A stretch of DNA of 40,567 bases. Source: a virus. The translations under genes were made by a program, and so were the position numbers. Positions 31,160 through 40,279 of the stretch are shown one piece after another. The stretch spans positions 1 through 40,567 of IMG/VR virus record IMGVR_UViG_3300036770_000409. One strand, written 5' to 3'. Positions within the stretch are counted from its first letter, which is position 1. Each line of letters opens with the position of its first letter. The notes under the pieces were generated by a model that did not search any database, had not been told where the DNA came from, and was given only the letters and a program-made list of their open reading frames with translations.

Positions 31160-31311
31160 TGTCATCTGGTAGCTACAAGCGCCACGATGGTTTTAATCCA
31201 GTTCAGATTAAGAATGGAATGGTAGTTCGTCTTAATAAGAATGGATCTATCAGAGCAGTATTAGGAAAGTACGGAGTATATGGCAAGCAAGAAGGATCCA
31301 AGACTCGCTAG
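31159..31311 (+). CDS. Small basic hypothetical protein
   Basis: A 50-residue protein with a beta-like core (MVVRLNKNGSIRAVLGKYGVYG) and basic ends. It overlaps the next gene by 32 bases in another frame. Coupled by TAATG to the preceding gene. Function unknown. Confidence 0.55.
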   Translation: MSSGSYKRHDGFNPVQIKNGMVVRLNKNGSIRAVLGKYGVYGKQEGSKTR

Positions 31312-31546
31312 GGCGGGAGTATCTGGTTTTAATAAACCTAAGAGAACTCCTAGTCATCCTAAGAAAAGTCACGTTGTGGTCGCTAAAGAGGGATCACAAG
31401 TTAAAACTATACGCTTTGGACAGCAAGGCGTAACTGGTGATAGGAAACCAACTGCAAGACAAAAATCATTTAAAGCTCGTCACGCTAAGAATATTGCCAA
31501 GGGCAAAATGTCTGCAGCGTATTGGGCGGACAAGGTGAAGTGGTGA
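31280..31546 (+). CDS. Conserved basic phage protein
   Basis: An 88-residue basic protein with PKRTPSHPKKSHVVVAKEG, VKTIRFGQQGV, a basic loop and the closing SAAYWADKVKW. This block order recurs in small proteins of many environmental phages, where function is unknown. The ordered beta strand core with a C-terminal aromatic helix differs from the simple Lys-rich neighbours. Confidence 0.7.
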   Translation: MASKKDPRLARAGVSGFNKPKRTPSHPKKSHVVVAKEGSQVKTIRFGQQGVTGDRKPTARQKSFKARHAKNIAKGKMSAAYWADKVKW

Positions 31547-31704
31547 AAAAGAAAGTAGCATTTTGGGATAAGAAGAACCCTAAAAAAACTTCTAAGAAAT
31601 TAACACCAGCACAAAAGAGTGCTGCTAAAGCAAGAGCAAAGGCTGCTGGTAGACCATATCCAAATCTAGTTGATTCGGCTTGGGCATCAAGAAAGAAAAA
31701 ATGA
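31543..31704 (+). CDS. Lys/Ala-rich microprotein C
   Basis: A 53-residue protein from GTG 31543 (GTGA overlap with the previous stop; an earlier TTG at 31522 is less likely). It contains LTPAQKSAAKARAKAAGRPYPNLVD, written here as a histone-H1-like Lys/Ala helix plus a PYPNLVD end. It is the last of the basic run. Confidence 0.6.
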   Translation: MKKKVAFWDKKNPKKTSKKLTPAQKSAAKARAKAAGRPYPNLVDSAWASRKKK

Positions 31705-32141
31705 AAATTTGTCCATCTTGCAAAATAGATAAACCAATAAGTAATTATTGGAAAGGTCAATATAGTTGTATTGACTGTACTAAAGAAAAACAAAAAACAA
31801 GATGGGCTAGTAGATCTCCTAAAAAGAGATTAGAGCAACATCTAAAATATAAATATAATGTTACTGTATCTACTCTAGAGGAAACATTAATAGATCAAGA
31901 TACAAAATGTGCTATATGTAAAACAGAATTACCAGATCTACTTCTATATGATAATAGAAGGCGAGGCTATGCAATAGATCATAATCACGAGACTGGTGAA
32001 TTTCGCGGTGTATTATGTTTAAAATGTAATACGCTACTAGGTATGGCTAAAGAAGACAAAAACATTTTACTATCTGCAATAGATTATCTTGAGACAAAAG
32101 GTAACTACGCAGCAGTAGCTAGAAAAACAAAAAAGAAGTAA
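31701..32141 (+). CDS. Recombination endonuclease VII-like protein
   Basis: A 146-residue protein from ATG 31701 (ATGA overlap). An N-terminal zinc site (C4/C7, C23/C26) precedes the endonuclease VII core: CAICKTEL, YAIDHNHETGEFRGVLCLKCN and GMAKEDKNILLSAIDYL. T4 endonuclease VII resolves branched DNA before packaging. Its place inside the head gene row fits a packaging-linked role, though such genes also move as free-standing endonucleases. Confidence 0.85.
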   Translation: MKICPSCKIDKPISNYWKGQYSCIDCTKEKQKTRWASRSPKKRLEQHLKYKYNVTVSTLEETLIDQDTKCAICKTELPDLLLYDNRRRGYAIDHNHETGEFRGVLCLKCNTLLGMAKEDKNILLSAIDYLETKGNYAAVARKTKKK

Positions 32142-32151
32142 GGAGAAATAA

Positions 32152-32435
32152 GTGGCACTAGGTGATCCAGGTACAACTCTTAGCGATGAGTTAAATCGCC
32201 TTGCCAATGGTGGCACTTATAGAACACCTGATGCAATGGTAGGAGAAGCATTGGCTGCTCGCCAATGGGCTGCTCAAAGAACAGTTACTTTAACCGTATC
32301 AGATACTGTTGGTGTTTTAAATCAGATTGCTGGTAATACTGATAAGTCTGCTTGGAAAGATTTTACTGGAGTTTGTAATCAACTAGCATCCAGTACTGGC
32401 TTAGCTGCTGCTGCAGCATTAAGGTTGATATCCTC

Positions 32436-32439
<4 letters not shown>
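32152..32439 (+). CDS. Small hypothetical virion protein
   Basis: A 95-residue helical protein with GTG 32152 behind AAGGAGAAAT. It contains DELNRLANGGTYRTP, an AARQWA helix and an Ala-rich end. Position before the fibre genes suggests a structural role. No family recognised. Confidence 0.6.
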
Positions 32440-33889
<1,450 letters not shown>

Positions 33890-33898
33890 AGTTATCTA

Positions 33899-34480
33899 AT
33901 GAAAGTCAACGACTTCTTTGACAAGGTTATAGTAATTAATCTTGATAGAAGAACAGATCGTATGGAGAAGTTAGCTCCTCAGTTAGAGAAACTAGATATC
34001 CAATACAAAAGATTTTCAGCAGTAGATGCTAAGAAACTTGATATAGATCCAATAGTCGCAGGACTACAAAGTCATATTCAAGTAATGAAGCAAATAGCAG
34101 GACAAAGAGTTTTAATACTAGAAGATGATGCTTTATTCGTAGATGACTTCAATGAGAAGTTTGAAAAGGTGATGCAAACATTACCTGAAGATTGGGATAT
34201 ATTTTATCTCGGAGCATTAGTTCCTAAAGAGGTTGGCCTAGTAAGAATGGTTAATCGTCATTGGGGTATTCAAGTATTAACAACAGGATCTCAAGCTTAC
34301 TGTATAAATCCTAGTAGATTAGAATACTTCATAAACAAACTTGAAGATTATCACTACTATATAGATATCGGTCTAAGAGATTTTGCTAAAGGTCTTAAAG
34401 CATATATAACACAGCCCAACTTAGTAGTACAATTCCCCTCGTACTCTGATCTACGACTTAAAGAGGTGAATGACTTTTGA
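33899..34480 (+). CDS. GT25-type glycosyltransferase
   Basis: A 193-residue protein with the family 25 order: VIVINLDRRTDRM at the N-terminus, FSAVDAK, VLILEDDALFV (acidic metal motif) and DWDIFYLGA, then AYCINPSRLEYFI. Family 25 includes LPS glycosyltransferases and the collagen galactosyltransferases of animals and giant viruses. It is nine bases downstream of the collagen-like gene, so that fibre is the obvious candidate acceptor. It is shorter than most relatives (about 250) but has all core motifs. Confidence 0.85.
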   Translation: MKVNDFFDKVIVINLDRRTDRMEKLAPQLEKLDIQYKRFSAVDAKKLDIDPIVAGLQSHIQVMKQIAGQRVLILEDDALFVDDFNEKFEKVMQTLPEDWDIFYLGALVPKEVGLVRMVNRHWGIQVLTTGSQAYCINPSRLEYFINKLEDYHYYIDIGLRDFAKGLKAYITQPNLVVQFPSYSDLRLKEVNDF

Positions 34481-35529
34481 AGGTAGCTGTCTATACGATT
34501 GCTAAAAATGAAGCAAAGCACGTCAAGCGTTGGTTTGAATCAGCAAAGGGAGCAGATTACTTTTTAATCTGTGATACTGGTTCAGAAGATGATACTGTTA
34601 AGATCGCTAAAGATCTAGGTATTAATGTTGTTGAATGTAGAGTAGATCCTTTTAGATTTGATGTAGCAAGGAATTATGCACTTGCTTCATTACCACTAGA
34701 TATTGACTGGTGTATCGCATTAGATATGGATGAGATGCTAGTCGGTGAGTGGAGAAGTGAATTAGAGAAGGCTTTAGCAGATGATGTTGATAGAGCCTAC
34801 TATAGATTCATAACAGACTTTAATGAAGATGGAACTCCTAAACACGAGTTTGATGGCTTTAGAATCCACAGAAGAAAGAATGTTTATTGGTCTCATCCAG
34901 TTCACGAGGTGCCTAGAACATACGGTAAGAAAGAAGTAACTAAAAAATATAACATAGAGGTTTGGCATAAACCAGATAACTCTAAGATTAGAAGTTACTA
35001 CCTACCAATGTTAGAGATGGCAGCAGAGGAAAATCCTGAGCCAAGAAATCTTTACTATCTTGCTAGAGAATATTATTACAAAGAGAATTTTGAGAAGGCG
35101 TTAGAAGTATTTAAACGCTATGTTGAGATATCAAAGTTTCCAGCAGAAAAAGGATTTGCACTTCGCCTTATGGCAAAGTGTGATCCAGCAAATGCTGAGG
35201 AATACTTAACACAAGGCACTGAAGTATATCAAAGTAGAGAAGCAGTCTTAGCACTTGCTAATTACTACTACGAAAAGAAACAGTGGAAAGAGTGCAACTA
35301 TTCATCAAAGGTTGCATTTGGTATCACAGAAAAAACCACAGGCTTTATGAGTGAATCTTGGGCTTGGGGTCATATGGCTGCAGATCTAGTTGCAGTCTCA
35401 GCTTGGCAATTAGGTAATTGGAAAGAAGCATATAAGTTCGGAAAGATTGCTCTCAAGTTAAGCCCTAACGATGAGAGATTAAAAAAGAATATGCAATTCT
35501 ATAAGGAGAAAATGAATGGCAACGTTTAA
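34477..35529 (+). CDS. GT2-type glycosyltransferase with TPR-like C-terminus
   Basis: A 350-residue protein with TTG 34477 overlapping the previous TGA. The N-terminal GT-A domain shows AVYTIAKNEAKHVKRW, DTGSEDDT and the metal motif DMDEM (about residue 87), then a VYWSHPVHE acceptor-side segment. From about residue 190 helical pairs such as LYYLAREYYYKENFEKALEVF look like TPR repeats. It likely acts with the GT25-type enzyme in modifying the collagen-like fibre or host surface sugars. The end overlaps the tail-adaptor gene by 14 bases. Confidence 0.85.
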   Translation: MKVAVYTIAKNEAKHVKRWFESAKGADYFLICDTGSEDDTVKIAKDLGINVVECRVDPFRFDVARNYALASLPLDIDWCIALDMDEMLVGEWRSELEKALADDVDRAYYRFITDFNEDGTPKHEFDGFRIHRRKNVYWSHPVHEVPRTYGKKEVTKKYNIEVWHKPDNSKIRSYYLPMLEMAAEENPEPRNLYYLAREYYYKENFEKALEVFKRYVEISKFPAEKGFALRLMAKCDPANAEEYLTQGTEVYQSREAVLALANYYYEKKQWKECNYSSKVAFGITEKTTGFMSESWAWGHMAADLVAVSAWQLGNWKEAYKFGKIALKLSPNDERLKKNMQFYKEKMNGNV

Positions 35530-36412
35530 TGATATGGTCAATGAGGTAAAGACCAATCTTCAAGGTTATACCTTAAAGCAAGATCGTCTTACATACCTTA
35601 ATGCTGCTATCAATAGCGTTGCTACAAGTATGATAGTAGGTTCTTCATCTAACTTAGCAAAAGGTCCTGTTGAAATAGATGATGAAATAATTTGGATTGA
35701 TAACTTTAATACTTCTACTAATACACTAAACGTAGCACCAGGCTTTGGTAGAGGATATCAAGGAACAGTTCCTACTAGTCACGCTCAATATGCTCAAGTA
35801 ACTTTATCTCCATCATTTCCTAGAATCTCAATTAAGAAGGCTATCAACGATACTATCAACTCTTTGTATCCTAAACTATGGGCAGTAGATTCATATACCT
35901 TTACATTTAATGCAAGCCAAACTACATATGCACTACCAGATGATTTAGAACAAATCTTGTTTGTATCTTGGCAGACTACTGGTTCATCTAAAGAATGGCT
36001 ACCAGTTAATCGCTGGAGAGCAGATGGTATGGCTAATATATCTACCTTTAATAGTACTAACACAATTAATATTTATGAGAATATACAACCTGGTAGAACA
36101 GTTCAGGTTTATTACACAACTACTCCAGATACTTTAGATAATAACTCAGATGATTTTGCTGATGTAACTGGACTTCCTCAATCATCTCAAGATGTAGTAA
36201 CACTAGGCGCAGCCTATAAACTACTATCTTTTGTGGATTCAGGAAGAATATCTTTAACTTCAGCAGAGTCTGATTTAGCAGATTCTAAGATTCCTTCAGG
36301 AGCTGGAGCAAATAACTCTCGTTATATCTACGCTTTGTATCAACAAAGACTTAACGAGGAAGCACTTAAACTGCAAGACAAGTATCCAATACGCCTACAC
36401 TATACTAAGTAA
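35516..36412 (+). CDS. Tail adaptor/tubular protein candidate
   Basis: A 298-residue protein with an N-terminal helical part (NDMVNEVKTNLQGY then DRLTYLNAAINSV), a beta-barrel-like middle (FTFNASQTTYALPDDLEQI) and a helical C-terminal part (AAYKLLSFVDSGRI). This order, helices enclosing a beta domain, is that of the podovirus tail adaptor (T7 gp11 or P22 gp4-like). Placement between fibre decoration and tail-fibre genes supports it. Family-level call is tentative. Confidence 0.6.
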   Translation: MATFNDMVNEVKTNLQGYTLKQDRLTYLNAAINSVATSMIVGSSSNLAKGPVEIDDEIIWIDNFNTSTNTLNVAPGFGRGYQGTVPTSHAQYAQVTLSPSFPRISIKKAINDTINSLYPKLWAVDSYTFTFNASQTTYALPDDLEQILFVSWQTTGSSKEWLPVNRWRADGMANISTFNSTNTINIYENIQPGRTVQVYYTTTPDTLDNNSDDFADVTGLPQSSQDVVTLGAAYKLLSFVDSGRISLTSAESDLADSKIPSGAGANNSRYIYALYQQRLNEEALKLQDKYPIRLHYTK

Positions 36413-36420
36413 GGAAAGAA

Positions 36421-37224
36421 ATGACCCGCAAGTTCTCGTCTATCAGCGTTGAATCAACGCTTGCATCTGGTATATCTAATAGCCAGACAACTTTAACTGT
36501 TGCTAGTGGTACGGGTTCAGCACTACTTGGTGGTGTAACCCTTGCTGCTGGTAACGTAGATCAATTCACACTAGCAATTGATCCTGATACTACCAATGAA
36601 GAGATTGTTTTTGCTACTGCTGTAGCATCAGATACCTTTACAATAACAAGAGGTAGGGCTGGATCTTCAGCAATATCACACTCAGGAGGAGCAACAGTTC
36701 GCCACGTTCTAACCTCTGATGACTTAACATTTTTTAATACAGGAGTTGCTACTGCAGATGCAGCAATACCTAAATCAACTGTAACTACTAAAGGTGATTT
36801 AATAGCAGCAACTGCTTCAGCTACAGTAACTAGAGTTGCAGTTGGTGCTAATGACACAGTTCTTACAGCAGACTCTGCTACCGCAAGCGGACTTAAATGG
36901 GCATCCCCTGTTCAGGCTCCACTAACTTTAAATCCTAAGACTGCTAATTATACTTTAATAGCATCAGATGTAAATAAGTTAGTGACTATGAGTGATGCTG
37001 GAACATTAACATTAACAGTACCTAGTGGTGTATTTACTACAGGTCAAGAAATAAATGTTCAACGTATTGGAGCAGGTGCAGTTCAGATTAGAAATAATGG
37101 AACTAGCGTACTTACCTCTACTGGAGCAACAGCAGGCGCACCTGATTTAAGAGCGCAGTATTCAGCTTGTACAATTATCTGTACCTCTAGCAACAACTTC
37201 ACAGTGATCGGGGATATAGTCTAA
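36421..37224 (+). CDS. Tail-fibre/spike protein
   Basis: A 267-residue beta-rich protein. The N-terminal domain (1-110, with EEIVFATAVASDTFTITRGRAG) is like fibre-attachment domains; a middle linker contains TTKGDLIAATASATVTRV, a common tail-fibre element; the last 100 residues form a domain that recurs as a whole protein at 37544-37912. This is probably a trimeric appendage. Confidence 0.7.
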   Translation: MTRKFSSISVESTLASGISNSQTTLTVASGTGSALLGGVTLAAGNVDQFTLAIDPDTTNEEIVFATAVASDTFTITRGRAGSSAISHSGGATVRHVLTSDDLTFFNTGVATADAAIPKSTVTTKGDLIAATASATVTRVAVGANDTVLTADSATASGLKWASPVQAPLTLNPKTANYTLIASDVNKLVTMSDAGTLTLTVPSGVFTTGQEINVQRIGAGAVQIRNNGTSVLTSTGATAGAPDLRAQYSACTIICTSSNNFTVIGDIV

Positions 37225-37544
37225 TGCCAACCTATAAAGTACTAGCGCAGTCAGCACCAAGTGCTGCTACTGCAACTACACTATATACAGCAAGTAATGC
37301 TGTAATTGTATCTAGCCTTAATGTGGCAAACACAGGTGGGGCAGCCGATACTATTCGTATCGCAGTAAGGCCAGCAGGAGCATCTCTTGCTAATCAACAT
37401 TATTTAGTATATGGAGTTCAGGTTCCATCTGGTGCAATATTTACTTTTACTGGTGGAATAACCTTAGCAAATACAGATGTTATTACTATATACTCAACTA
37501 CTGGAACTTCATCCTTTAGTGCGTTCGGAAGCGAGGCAAACTAG
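37224..37544 (+). CDS. Small tail-associated beta protein
   Basis: A 106-residue protein of beta type with short strands (NAVIVSSLNVANTGG, QVPSGAIFTFTGGITL). It shares one base with both neighbours (TAATG, TAGTG), so it is translated with the fibre genes. It resembles small host-recognition or tail-tip domains; no family is named. Confidence 0.6.
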   Translation: MPTYKVLAQSAPSAATATTLYTASNAVIVSSLNVANTGGAADTIRIAVRPAGASLANQHYLVYGVQVPSGAIFTFTGGITLANTDVITIYSTTGTSSFSAFGSEAN

Positions 37545-37912
37545 TGGCCGTAGGAATCGTTGGCGGTACCGTATCAGCAAGTGCTGCGTTAGCATTTAAT
37601 GCTCAGACTGGTACTACATATACATTCGTATTAGCAGATGCTGATAATAAATTAGTTACAGCTTCTAATGCTTCTGCGCAAACTTATTCAATACCTACTA
37701 ATGCAACAACTGCATTTCCAATAGGAACTCAACTTAATCTTATTCAAATAGGTGCAGGACAAGTAACAGTTTCTGCAGCTACACCTGCTACTACTACTGT
37801 AGTATCTACTGGTGCTACTGCTGCATCTCCAAAGTGTAGAGCGCAATATTCTGCTGTTACTTGCATTAAAAGAGATACCGATTCTTGGTATGTGGTAGGT
37901 GATATAGCGTGA
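37544..37912 (+). CDS. Tail-fibre tip domain protein
   Basis: A 122-residue protein from GTG 37544, paralogous to the C-terminal domain of the protein at 36421-37224: both have a DxNKLVT motif, IGAGxVxI, STGATA and end in VxGDI. It is a domain copy turned into its own gene, consistent with modular exchange of receptor-binding parts. Confidence 0.65.
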   Translation: MAVGIVGGTVSASAALAFNAQTGTTYTFVLADADNKLVTASNASAQTYSIPTNATTAFPIGTQLNLIQIGAGQVTVSAATPATTTVVSTGATAASPKCRAQYSAVTCIKRDTDSWYVVGDIA

Positions 37913-38475
37913 GTCCAATCCTAGGAATTTGGGCAAGTCAAAACTATTCAAGAATTACTAGTAGTTACGAATCTATTGCTACCGTAACTGTTGGCTCAGG
38001 TGGTAGTGCTACCATTTCATTTACTTCAATACCTGCTACTTATACCCATTTACAAATTAGGGCTATTTCAAGAACTAGCGGTAGTGCTGGTGGATATGTT
38101 TATATGCAATATAACGGCGATACTGGAAGTAATTACACACGCCATCAATTATACGGTGATGGTTCTAGTGCAGCCGCTTACGGTGCTAGCGCAGACACTA
38201 AAGCCTTAGCCGCTTATCAAACAATAAGTACGGCATTATCTAATACCTTCGCTTCAATAGTTTTGGATATTTTAGATTACGCGAATACTAATAAATATAA
38301 AACTTTTCGTGTATTAAATGGTTATGATGTAAATGGTGCTGGTGGTTATGTATTTTTTATGAGTTCTGCTTGGTTATCAACTTCTGCAATTAACTCAATT
38401 ACTCTTTATCCCGAAGCATCTCAAAACTTTGGTCAATATACTCAATTCGCCCTATACGGCATACGGGGCGCTTAA
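37909..38475 (+). CDS. Receptor-binding-type tail protein, paralogue 1
   Basis: A 188-residue beta-sandwich-like protein (GTG 37909, ATGA-like overlap) with YESIATVTVGSGG, ISFTSIPATYTHLQIR, YNGDTGSNY and the end FALYGIRGA. The same blocks appear in the proteins at 39053 and 39534. These copies probably supply alternative receptor-binding surfaces. Confidence 0.65.
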   Translation: MSPILGIWASQNYSRITSSYESIATVTVGSGGSATISFTSIPATYTHLQIRAISRTSGSAGGYVYMQYNGDTGSNYTRHQLYGDGSSAAAYGASADTKALAAYQTISTALSNTFASIVLDILDYANTNKYKTFRVLNGYDVNGAGGYVFFMSSAWLSTSAINSITLYPEASQNFGQYTQFALYGIRGA

Positions 38476-38477
38476 CT

Positions 38478-39053
38478 ATGCCTAAACTTAAAACTCAAAC
38501 TGGTACTTGCGTTGTAGATAACTGCGACAAAGAACAATACGCTTGGCATATGTGCAAAAGACATCAACGTAGATTAAGAACAACAGGTCGTACAGATCTA
38601 GGACCAAGAGTACCTTGGAATAAATCTGGTATTGAAATATGTATTTGGGACAATTGTAATAACAAACATTTAGCAAAAGGTTTTTGCTCAAGTCATTACC
38701 GTTCATTTCAGGCTTGGCTTGATAAAGATCGTTCAGTTCTTGATAGATCAAGACAAAATAAACAAAAAGACAGAGCTGGATATATCCTTTTATATTTACC
38801 AAATCACCCTAATTGTTCAGTTAATGGACAATATGCAGAGCATCGTTTAGTTATGGAAAAAATGATTGGTCGTTATCTTATTAAAGATGAGAATGTCCAT
38901 CATATTAACGGTAATCGTAAAGATAATCGTATAGAAAATTTAGAGCTGTGGTCTGAAATGCAACCATCAGGACAACGAGTGGAAGATAAGGTGGAATACG
39001 CTGTGGAAATATTAAAGCAATACGCTCCTCACCTTTTGGAAGGTGGTGCATAA
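38478..39053 (+). CDS. HNH homing endonuclease (HNH_3-like)
   Basis: A 191-residue protein with two N-terminal zinc-like units (CVVDNCDKEQYAWHMCKRH and CIWDNCNNKHLAKGFCSSH), then a single HNH_3 core, AEHRLVMEKMIGR and VHHINGNRKDNRIENLELWS. It differs from the tandem HNH genes at 3823-4589. It sits between paralogous tail-fibre genes with two-base spacing and a one-base overlap, so it is neatly fitted into the operon. Free-standing homing endonucleases of this type cut the same locus in related phages and drive local gene conversion. Confidence 0.88.
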   Translation: MPKLKTQTGTCVVDNCDKEQYAWHMCKRHQRRLRTTGRTDLGPRVPWNKSGIEICIWDNCNNKHLAKGFCSSHYRSFQAWLDKDRSVLDRSRQNKQKDRAGYILLYLPNHPNCSVNGQYAEHRLVMEKMIGRYLIKDENVHHINGNRKDNRIENLELWSEMQPSGQRVEDKVEYAVEILKQYAPHLLEGGA

Positions 39054-39532
39054 TGGCATCTACATATGAAAAGATAGCGACAACTACTTTGGGTAGTGCT
39101 CAGGCAACAGTTACCTTTAGCACCATTAGCGGCGCTTATACCGATTTAGTTTTAATAGCAGAAACAGACCAGACAGCATCTTCTATATCTTTAATAAGAT
39201 TTAATGGCGATACTGGCTCTAATTATTCAAGCACTATTATATCGGGTACAGGTTCAACAGTAGGTTCATCAATAACAACTAATGCAACTTCAGTTAATTT
39301 TACGCAAACTTCTGCAAACCTACAATTAACTTTAGCAAACATTATGAACTACTCAAACACTACAACTTACAAAACATTTTTATTAAGAAGAAATGATACG
39401 GCAGGTAGTTTGGGTGCATCAGTGGGATTATGGAGAAGCACTTCTGCTATCACTTCTATTGATTTAATTTCTAATGCCAGTACTTTTTTGGCGGGCTCAA
39501 CCTTCACACTCTACGGAATACTAAAGGCATAA
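39053..39532 (+). CDS. Receptor-binding-type tail protein, paralogue 2
   Basis: A 159-residue beta-rich protein with MASTYEKIATTTLG, FNGDTGSNY, a STSAITSIDL strand and the end FTLYGILKA. It shares these blocks with the proteins at 37909 and 39534. ATG shares a base with the HNH stop (TAATG). Confidence 0.65.
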   Translation: MASTYEKIATTTLGSAQATVTFSTISGAYTDLVLIAETDQTASSISLIRFNGDTGSNYSSTIISGTGSTVGSSITTNATSVNFTQTSANLQLTLANIMNYSNTTTYKTFLLRRNDTAGSLGASVGLWRSTSAITSIDLISNASTFLAGSTFTLYGILKA

Positions 39533-39533
39533 T

Positions 39534-40043
39534 ATGGCAACTACATATACTTTAATTTCAAGCGTAACAGTAGGCTCAGGCGGTGCGGCTAATATAGAGT
39601 TCACTTCTATACCTGCTACTTATACTGATTTATTAGTTTTGCTATCTTTAAGAACTGCCAACGCATCTACTTATGATACTGTAAGAGTTCAATTTAATAA
39701 TAGCACTACTACATTTACTGTTAGAGAACTAAACGGAAGTGGAAGTGCAGTATCAAGTAGTTCAAGGTCTGATGGTTATGTTGGGTATATGAACGCAAAT
39801 AATTCTACTTCTAATACATTTAGTAATTTGAATTTGTATATACCAAATTATACAGGAAGCAATAATAAATCTTACTCAGTAGATAAAGTAAGTGAAACAA
39901 ATGCTACTGAGGCTTACGCTGAACTTGTTGCAGGTTTATGGTCAACTACTTCAGCCATTACTTCATTAAAATTTGTGCCTGCTAGTGCTTCTAATTTGGC
40001 TCAATACTCAACCGCTTATCTATATGGAATATCTAACGCATAA
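39534..40043 (+). CDS. Receptor-binding-type tail protein, paralogue 3
   Basis: A 169-residue member of the same family (SSVTVGSGGAANIEFTSIP, TTSAITSLKF, AYLYGISNA). Its last 11 codons lie in the 127-base exact repeat, so the same C-terminus is found at the start of the window. The first half matches paralogue 1 best, the second half paralogue 2, as expected after domain shuffling. Confidence 0.65.
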   Translation: MATTYTLISSVTVGSGGAANIEFTSIPATYTDLLVLLSLRTANASTYDTVRVQFNNSTTTFTVRELNGSGSAVSSSSRSDGYVGYMNANNSTSNTFSNLNLYIPNYTGSNNKSYSVDKVSETNATEAYAELVAGLWSTTSAITSLKFVPASASNLAQYSTAYLYGISNA

Positions 40044-40133
40044 GGAGAAATGATGACTAACAAAATCGTAGTAGATTGCTCAACAGGTGAGGTGCAAGAG
40101 ATTGCATTAACCGCAGAGGAAATCGCAGAGCGT
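40007..40133. repeat. 127-bp direct repeat, right copy
   Basis: Identical to bases 1-127 over its whole length; the next base differs (a at 40134, g at 128). From there the two small genes keep partial similarity for about 14 more bases and then diverge, so this is a shared prefix of two alternative continuations. Confidence 0.95.
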
Positions 40134-40268
40134 AAGGCTATGGCTGAACAATATGCACAACAAAAGGCGGCAGAGGAAGCACAAAAGGCGGCTGATGCTG
40201 AAGCCAAATCTGCATTGTTAAAGAAGTTGGGAATTACCGAATCAGAAGCCAGGTTATTGCTTTCCTAA
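40050..40268 (+). CDS. Small coiled-coil protein downstream of tail fibres (variant B)
   Basis: A 72-residue protein identical to variant A (44-274) for its first 27 residues, then different: its helix is QKAAEEAQKAADAEAKS-like and its end is LGITESEARLLLS rather than LGLTDLEIAAITGA. ATG 40050 or 40053, with AAGGAG upstream. The same N-terminal half with a changed C-terminus fits a module that matches its fibre or next protein. Confidence 0.75.
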   Translation: MMTNKIVVDCSTGEVQEIALTAEEIAERKAMAEQYAQQKAAEEAQKAADAEAKSALLKKLGITESEARLLLS

Positions 40269-40279
40269 GCATTTAAATA

